From NCBI GenBank assembly GCA_030035585.1, contig CM057462.1, positions 98,911,234 through 98,975,233 on the forward strand: DNA of 64,000 bases. Reading direction: 5' to 3'. The notes beneath the pieces are model-generated. The model saw only the letters and a list, made by a program, of their open reading frames with translations. It was not told the origin of the DNA and ran no database searches. The DNA is from Dugong dugon (Eukaryota; Chordata; Mammalia; Sirenia; Dugongidae). Shown piece after piece: positions 57,508 through 64,000 of this stretch (the first letter of the stretch is position 1; each line of letters starts with the position of its first letter). Made by a program: the position numbers and the translations under genes.

Positions 57508-60500
57508 TCTGTCAGTTTGAAATACTGTGCTGGTTTGTGTGTTGCTGTGATGCTAGAAGCTATGGCACCAGTATTTCAAATAACAGAAGGGTAACCCATG
57601 GTGGACAGGTTTCAGCCGAGCTTCCAGACTAAGACAGACTAGGAAAAAGGACCCTGCCATCTAGTTCTGAAAAATTTAGCCAGTGAAAACCTTATGAATA
57701 ACAGCAGAACACTGTTTGATATAGTGCCATAAGATAAGCCTCTCAGATTGGAAGGCACTCAAAATACAATTAGGGAAGAGCTGCCTCCTTAAAGTAGAGT
57801 TGACCTTAATGAAGTGGATGGAGTCAAGCTTTCAGGATCATCATTTGGTTATGTGGCACGACTCAAAATGAGAAGAAACAGCTGCAAACATCCAATAATA
57901 ATCAGAACGTGGAGTGTATAAAGTATGAGTCTATGAAAATTAGAAGTCATCAAAAATGAAATAGAATGCATAAATATTGATATCCCAGGTATTAGTGAGC
58001 AGAAATGGACTGGTATTGACCACTTTGAATTGGATAATCATATAGTCTACTATACCAGGAAGAGGAATGGCATTGCATCGATCGTCAAAAAGAACATTTC
58101 AAGATCTATCCTGAAGTACACTGCTGTCAGTGATAGGATAATATCCACACACGTACCAGAAAGACCAGTTAATACGACTATTATTCATATTTACGCATCA
58201 ACCACTAAGGCCAAAGATGAAGAAATTGAAGATTTTTACCCATTTCTGCAGTCTGAAATTGATCAAAAATGCATTCAAGATGCATTGATAATTACTGGTG
58301 ATTGGAAAGTGAAAGTTGGAAACAAAGAAGGATCTGTAGTAGGAAAATATGGCCTTGGTGATACAAACAATTCCAGAGATTACATGACAGAATTTTCCAA
58401 GATCAACAATTTCTTTATTGAAAATACCTTTTTTCAACAACATAAATGGCAACTGAACATGTGGACCTTGCCAGATGAAATACAAAGTACTCAAATAGAC
58501 TATATCTGTGGAAAGAGACAATGGAGAAGCTCAATATCATTAGTCAGAACAAGGACAAAGGCCAACTATGGAACATACCATTGATTGTTCGTATGCAAGT
58601 TTACGATGAAGCTGAAGAAAGTTAGAACAAATCCATGAGAGCCAAAATACAACCTAGAGTATATCCCACCTGAATTTAGAGATCATTTCCAGAATAGATT
58701 CGACACGAGGAACGCTAATGAGCAAAGACCAAACGAGTTGTGGAATGACGTCAAGAACATCATACGTCAAGAAAGCAAGAGGTTATTAAAAAAACAAGAA
58801 AAAAAGAAAAGACCAAAATGGATGCCAGAAGAGACTCTGCAAGTTGTTCTTGAATGTAGAGTAGCTAAAGCAAATGGAAGAAATGATGAAGTAAAAGATC
58901 TGAACTAAAGATTTCAAAGGGCGGCTTGAGAAGACAAAGTAACGTATTATAATGAAATGTGCAAAGACATGGAGTTAGAAAACCAAAATGGAAGAACAGC
59001 TCAGCATTTCTCAAGCTTAAAGAACTGAGGAAAATTCAAGCTTCAAGTTGCAATATTAAAGGATTCTATGGGGAAAATATTAAACAACACAGGAAACAAC
59101 AAAAGTAGATGGAAGGAATACACAGAGTCACTATACCAAAAAGAACTGGTCAGTGTTCAACCATTTCAGGAGGTAGCATATGATCAAGAACTGAAGGTAC
59201 TGAAGAAAGAAGTCCAAGCTGCACTGAAGGCATTGACAAAAAACAAGTTTCCAGGAATTGATGGAATACCAATTTAGATGTTTCAGCAAATGGATGCAGT
59301 GCTGGAAGTGCTCACTCATCTCTGCCAAGAAATTTGAAGGACAGTTGCCCAGCCAACTGACTGGAAGAGATCCATATTTGTGCCCATTCCAAAGAAATGT
59401 GATCCAACAGAATGTAGAAATTATCGAACAATATCATTAACACCACACACTAGTAAAATTTTGCTGAAGATCATTCAAAAGCGATTGCATGATCATGGAC
59501 AGGGAATTGCCAGAAATGCAAGCTGGATTCAGAACAAGACATGGAACCACAGATATCATTGCTGATGTTAGATGGATCTTGGCTGAAAGCAGAGAACACC
59601 AAAAAGATGTTTACCTGGGTTTTATTGACTATGCAAAGGCATTCGACTGTGTGTATCATAACAAATTATGGATAATATTGCGAAGAATGGGAATTCCAGA
59701 ACACTTAATTGTGCTCATGAGGAACCTGTACATAGATGAAGACACAGTTGTTTGAACAGAACAAGGGGATACTGGGTGGTTTAAAGTCAGGAAAAGTGTC
59801 CATCAAGATTGTCTCCTTTCACCATAACTATTCAATCTGTTTGCTGAGCAAATAATCTGAGAAACTGGACTGTATGAAGAAGAATGGGGCATCAGGACTG
59901 AAGGAAGACTCATTAACAACTTGTGATATACAGATGACACAAACTTCCTTGCTGAAAGTGAAAAGGACTTGAAGCACTTATTGATGAAGATCAAAGACTA
60001 CAGCCTTCAGTATGGATTACACCTCAACATAAAGAAAATATAAATCCTCACAACTGGACCAATAAGCACATCATGATAAATGGAGAAAAGACTGAAGTTG
60101 TCAAAGATTTCTTTTTACTTGGAGCTACAATTAATGCCATAGAAACAGTAGTCAAGAAATCAAAGTGCACTTTGCCCTTGGAAAATCTGCTGCAAAAGAC
60201 CCCTTTAAAGTGTTAGAAAGCAAAGATGTCACTTTAAGGACTAAGGTGTGCCTGACCCAAGCGATGGTATTTTCAGTCGCCTCATGTGCATGTGAAAGCT
60301 GGACAGTGAATACAGAGGACCCAAAAAGAATTGGTGCCTTTGAATTATGATGTTGGCGAAGAATATTGAATATACTATGGACTGCCAGAAGAATAAACAA
60401 ATCTGTCTTGGAAGAAGTACAGCCAGAATGCTCCTTAGAAGCAAAGATGGTGAGACTTTGTCTCACGTACTGAGGGCATCTTATCAGGAATGACTGGTCC

Positions 60501-60712
60501 CTGGAGAAGGACATCATGCTTGGTAAAGTAGAGAGTCAGTGAAAAAGAGGAAGACCCTCACCAGATGGATTGACACAGTGGCTGCAGCAAAAGGCTCAAG
60601 CATTAACGATTGTGAGGGTGGTGCCGGACTGGGCAATGTTTTTTTTCTGTTGTACACAAGGTTGTTGTGAGTTTGAACTAACTCAATGGCACCTAGCAAC
60701 AACAACAATACA
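57508..60712 (+). mobile_element. RTE-clade LINE, near full length (longest copy in the window)
   Basis: Runs from the 5'UTR (acgtctgtcagtttgaaata, tgatgctagaagctatggca) through endonuclease and reverse transcriptase to the tail gcacctagcaacaacaacaa. At about 3.2 kb it is close to the usual RTE length. No poly(A) tail is present; it ends in (AAC)n. It serves here as the reference for mapping the other RTE fragments. Confidence 0.95.
57939..60590 (+). pseudogene. RTE ORF2 (endonuclease plus reverse transcriptase) pseudogene
   Basis: The protein nicks target DNA and copies RNA into the nick. The endonuclease is open over 58030-58584, with SIVKKNISRSIL, a GDWK at 58297-58308 (the family normally has N as the fourth residue) and QIDYICGKRQWRSSI. 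The SDH-type catalytic end reads GTYH, and a stop follows at 58582. The RT keeps SIFVPIPKKCDPTECRNYRT, the motif A-like FIDYAKAFDCV (59617-59649) and a YTDD catalytic box (59927-59938) directly after a stop. Multiple frameshifts and stops rule out function. The missing endonuclease residues are readily seen in this copy. Confidence 0.93.
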
Positions 60713-60951
60713 TAATACTTTCCCATTAAGAAATCAGGAGGGGAATAGAGAAGCTGGATCATAGAGTTTGAAAGTGAAATAGTTATCCAAGGGGTAGTCA
60801 GGCCCCTGTGTGATATCGTTTGCTAACAGAGTGGAAGCTGGGGAATTGCAAGCATGGAAAGCACATCTAAAGTGTAAAAATAAAAATCACAGTAACATAG
60901 ATAATAATCATTTCTAATCAAGATGTTAGCATCCATAAAAAATGCAAAAGC
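60713..60951. other. Unique spacer between RTE and L1
   Basis: Nothing is recognised in this 240-base stretch. Confidence 0.5.
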
Positions 60952-61475
60952 AACCCAAGGTTGAGAAGGGACAGTGTTGACATGTCATTGGGGTTGTTAA
61001 CCATTGTCATAGGGCAATATGTGTACTAACTGTGTAATGAGAAACTATTTGTTCTGCAAACCTTCATCCAAGGTACAAAAAAAAAAAAGAAAGAAGCAAA
61101 CATAATTATCTATTGAGATCAAACTGACAACAGCGACTCAAAAGGTTTGATGGGAAGCCTAGGGGGCAGTGAGTTGAAGATAGTGGTGATGGAATAGTTT
61201 GGAAAAGGATAGTGAGAATAGCAGCACAACTGGAAGAATGTAATCAATGTCACTGAATTGTACATGTGAAAACTTTTGAAATGGTGTAACTTTGGCTATG
61301 TATATTTTCACAAAAAAAAAAAAAAAAAAAGGTCCTCCAAGGTTGAGAAGGGAGAGTGTTGACATGTCGTGGAGTTGTTAACCAATGTCTAAAACAATAT
61401 GTGTTCTGACTGTTTAATGAGAAACTATTTGTTCTGTAAACCTTCATCTAAAGTACAATAAAAAAATTTTTTTTT
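60952..61475 (+). mobile_element. L1 LINE 3' end with duplicated tail
   Basis: The first terminal copy is at 60952-61093 (acccaaggttgagaaggga to aaccttcatccaaggtac). A middle segment (gtgagaatagcagcacaact at 61212-61231) follows, and the second terminal copy is at about 61340-61460. Poly(A) lies between and at the end. It matches 38010-38372 with about 110 extra bases after the first copy. Confidence 0.9.
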
Positions 61476-61689
61476 AAATGAAAAAGCGACAATTTTAATT
61501 TGGATATGTGGTGTTTTTGATATTTTTCTGCAAATATCCTACCCTTGCTACAAGGACTTACTCACATCTCTTCCAAGAAGTCTTCAGTGAAGTCTCCAGC
61601 TAGAAGTAATCCTATCTACTTCACAGAATTGTTATGAAGACCAAGAGAACAAACGTGTGTGTATAGGGGGGCAAATTCTGAACTATAAA

Positions 61690-62270
61690 GAATTAAACAA
61701 CCATTCATTCATTAATTCTTTAATTCAATAAATATTTATTGATCACTTACCATGTGCCAGATTTCTTCCAGGAAAAAAAAATATATGAATTATGAAACAG
61801 AGAAAATCTCTTATGAAGATTACTTTATAGTGGGAGAAACTGACAATGAACAAGATAAGTAAAACATTATGTTTAAACCTAAGTGCTTAGGAGAATAAAC
61901 TAAACAAGAAAGAAATAAATGAAGTACGTGTGTATGTGGATTTGGAAGGTGGTTAAAATTTAGATATAGGATCACTATGAAAGGTCTTATTGAGACCGTG
62001 ATTTTTGAGTAGCAATCTGTTAGTAAGAGGGTGAATTATGTAGAAATCCAGACAAGAAGCAATTCAGAAAGAAGGAAGAGAAAATACAAATGTCCAAAAA
62101 AAGGATTGTTTTTTGGAATATTGGAGAAATAGTGAGGAGGCTAGTATGTCTAGAGCAAGTGATGACAGGCAATGAGTAGAGAATGAGACCAAGGAGTCAC
62201 AGGAGACTAGATCATGTAGATCATATAAGTACTTCATTATCAAAAATATCAATGAGTTAGTAGTAATTAG
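61690..62270 (-). repeat. L2 LINE, inverted
   Basis: caataaatatttattgatca, cttaccatgtgccagatttc, agtgaggaggctagtatgtc and gactagatcatgtagatcat are inverted L2 blocks in order. Confidence 0.7.
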
Positions 62271-62695
62271 TTTTTATAATTAACAATAAATAAATATTTC
62301 ACTACTTGAGCCCTCCCAGTGCGCTTTAATGGCACCTCCTTAATGATTCTTCTTATTCTTTTCCTTGTACCTGTGACTTTTCTTGTCTATTATAATATTA
62401 AATCTTATTTATTATTGTGTACCTTACAACGTTACATTCAACAAATTGCTGCCCATAGAAATATGTGACTAAAACTCAAATGGTGAAACTGACGTTTATT
62501 GGTGTTTTCATCATAAACAAATGGCTGAAAACTTTGGATCCACTTTCACATCATCCACGGCAGAATTTGGTGAAATTTTAGAAATTTTATTTAGTCATAA
62601 TCCAAACACCTGACAGTTGATCCTGTTTAGAAAATGAAGTTCTCCAAATTGGTTTTGGGACTATCAATGTTCTATAAAAGTTTCCCAGATGATGT
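62271..62695. other. AT-rich unique sequence
   Basis: Nothing is recognised here. Confidence 0.5.
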
Positions 62696-62699
62696 ATAT

Positions 62700-62850
62700 T
62701 CATTTAATAAGGCAACAAACATTATTCAGTGACTATCATATGCCAAGCATTATGCTAGGCTACTAGGATACAGTGGTGAATATCTGTTAGACATTATCCC
62801 TGCCCACATAAAATTTATACTCTAGTGCAGAAAACAATCATTTGTGGTCA
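62700..62850 (-). repeat. L2 LINE 3' end, inverted
   Basis: cagtgactatcatatgccaa, gcattatgctaggctactag and gatacagtggtgaatatctg match the inverted L2 end. Confidence 0.7.
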
Positions 62851-62944
62851 TAATGCTTTTGATATGAAAATGGCTGCTTTTCTTCTAAGCAAAATTAACA
62901 TTTAAATACGAAAGTTAATGGTAAATATCATTTAAGGAAACTTT

Positions 62945-63150
62945 ACTATTTTCCAAGCAAATGTTAAGCATTATTTTGTAGGTAGTATTTTATTTAATCT
63001 TCATACAATCTAAAGAAGTAGATACCATTCCTATTTTATAGATGAAGACACTGAGGAACACTGTCTGGCAGAACCAGGATGTGAACATAGATCTACCTAA
63101 CTTCAGTGCCCTGCTCTTAATCTCACAGCCAGTGTGTCTCCAACTGACTA
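62945..63150 (+). repeat. MIR SINE
   Basis: taggtagtattttatttaat, ccattcctattttatagatg, aagacactgaggaacactg, ggatgtgaacatagatctac follow MIR order. Confidence 0.7.
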
Positions 63151-63471
63151 TCTCTTTAGTATATCATCTGGATTTGTGTTATTCTTCTTATTAATGAGTT
63201 TTGCAAGACAGGGAGAAGGATGGCTTCTTCACGGCTTGTCATATTTCAGTTCCTCCATGATGCCTGGAACTATAAATGTCCTTACAACATCCAAGTTACC
63301 AGATGTTACTTGATGAGACATTGAAAATGAGTATGTGAGTGTCCATCATTCAAGAGGACAATTATAAAGAGTATAAGTATCTCTTATATTAGAACTACTC
63401 AAAGATAACCTGAGGACATGAAATTTTGATGAGGGTAATATCCAGTTATTAGCTTCTATTTCAAGGTTTTT

Positions 63472-63473
<2 letters not shown>

Positions 63474-63512
<39 letters not shown>
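63474..63512. repeat. (GT)n dinucleotide microsatellite
   Basis: About 18 uninterrupted GT units follow a short degenerate lead. Likely polymorphic. Confidence 0.95.
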
Positions 63513-63513
<1 letters not shown>

Positions 63514-63532
63514 CCTTCATAAACCCAGATTC

Positions 63533-64000
63533 TGTCTTAGTTACATAGTGCTGCTATAACAGAAATACCACAAGTGGATGGCTTTAATAAACAGAAAATT
63601 ATTCCCTCACAGTTTAGGAGACTAGAAGTCCAAATTCAGGGCACCAGCTCTAGGGGAAGGTTTTCTCTCTCTCTCAGCTCTGGTTGAAAGTCCTTGTCAT
63701 CAATCTTCCCCTGGGTCTAGAAGTTTCTCAGAGCAGGGTCCCTGGGTTCAAAGGATGCACTCCACTTCTGGCTCTTCTTTCTTGGTGGTAAGAGGTCCCT
63801 CAATCTCTGCTTGCTGGTTTAATCTCTTTTATATCTCAAAAGAGAATGACTCAAGATACAACTTAATCCTATAGATTGTATCCTGACTCATTAACATAAT
63901 TACCTCTGATCCTGCCTCATTAACATCATAGATGTTAGGATTTACAACACTTAGGGTAATTACATCAGATCATAAAATGGAGGATAATTACATAATATTG
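63533..64000 (-). mobile_element. MaLR-type LTR, inverted, continues past the window edge
   Basis: Starts tgtcttagttacatagtgct, the complement of the LTR end seen at 24638-24665. It continues through ccacaagtggatggctttaa, ctggtttaatctcttttata and taggatttacaacacttagg. It is the same family as 24159-24665 and 53662-54080. The remaining 5' part lies outside the window. Confidence 0.88.

Overview
The window looks like intergenic or deep intronic DNA from an afrotherian mammal, most likely an elephant or close relative. The main evidence is 21 tRNA-derived SINEs whose heads read like 'gggagccctggtggtgcag' and whose tails read like 'atgagtcggaatcgactc' (AfroSINE type). They share the window with many RTE-clade LINE copies that end in (AAC)n and with L1s of one lineage. 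I found no intact protein-coding gene, rRNA, functional tRNA or CRISPR array. Every long open frame lies inside a retroelement, is its antisense shadow, or has no recognisable family.

Layout: 1-4285 is an RTE LINE split by a 2.6 kb L1 piece (5'UTR plus ORF1). 4434-5479 is a SINE joined to an RTE 3' fragment. 5480-12690 is mostly unique, AT-rich DNA with SINEs and an RTE carrying a SINE with clean target-site duplications. 12691-19300 holds a MaLR-type LTR, an inverted RTE, ancient repeats and more SINEs. 20348-21112 is an internally deleted RTE that received a 321-bp terminal-inverted-repeat element. 23015-24665 is an inverted L1 3'UTR followed by a solo LTR. 26280-29485 is an old L1 interrupted by an RTE.

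33940-38372 is an L1 with a long 5'UTR, ORF1 and 3'UTR but almost no ORF2. 38.4-53 kb is low-density DNA with SINEs, inverted RTE pieces, L2/MIR relics and a Tigger-like DNA transposon (51485-51836). 53368-54325 is an RTE/LTR/L1 mosaic. 57508-60712 is the longest RTE copy, with recognisable but inactivated endonuclease and reverse transcriptase regions. 60952-61475 is an L1 3' end. The right edge cuts through an inverted LTR.

The elements are linked functionally. The SINEs carry an RTE-like 3' tail, so RTE machinery probably moved them. The nested insertions give a relative order: L2/MIR/MaLR-type relics oldest, then L1 and RTE, with SINEs and one inverted-repeat DNA element landing inside RTE copies. 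The most unusual object is that inverted-repeat element (20416-20736), because it postdates a lineage-specific LINE and has a third, internal terminus. Family names come from remembered consensus features, not from a database search.
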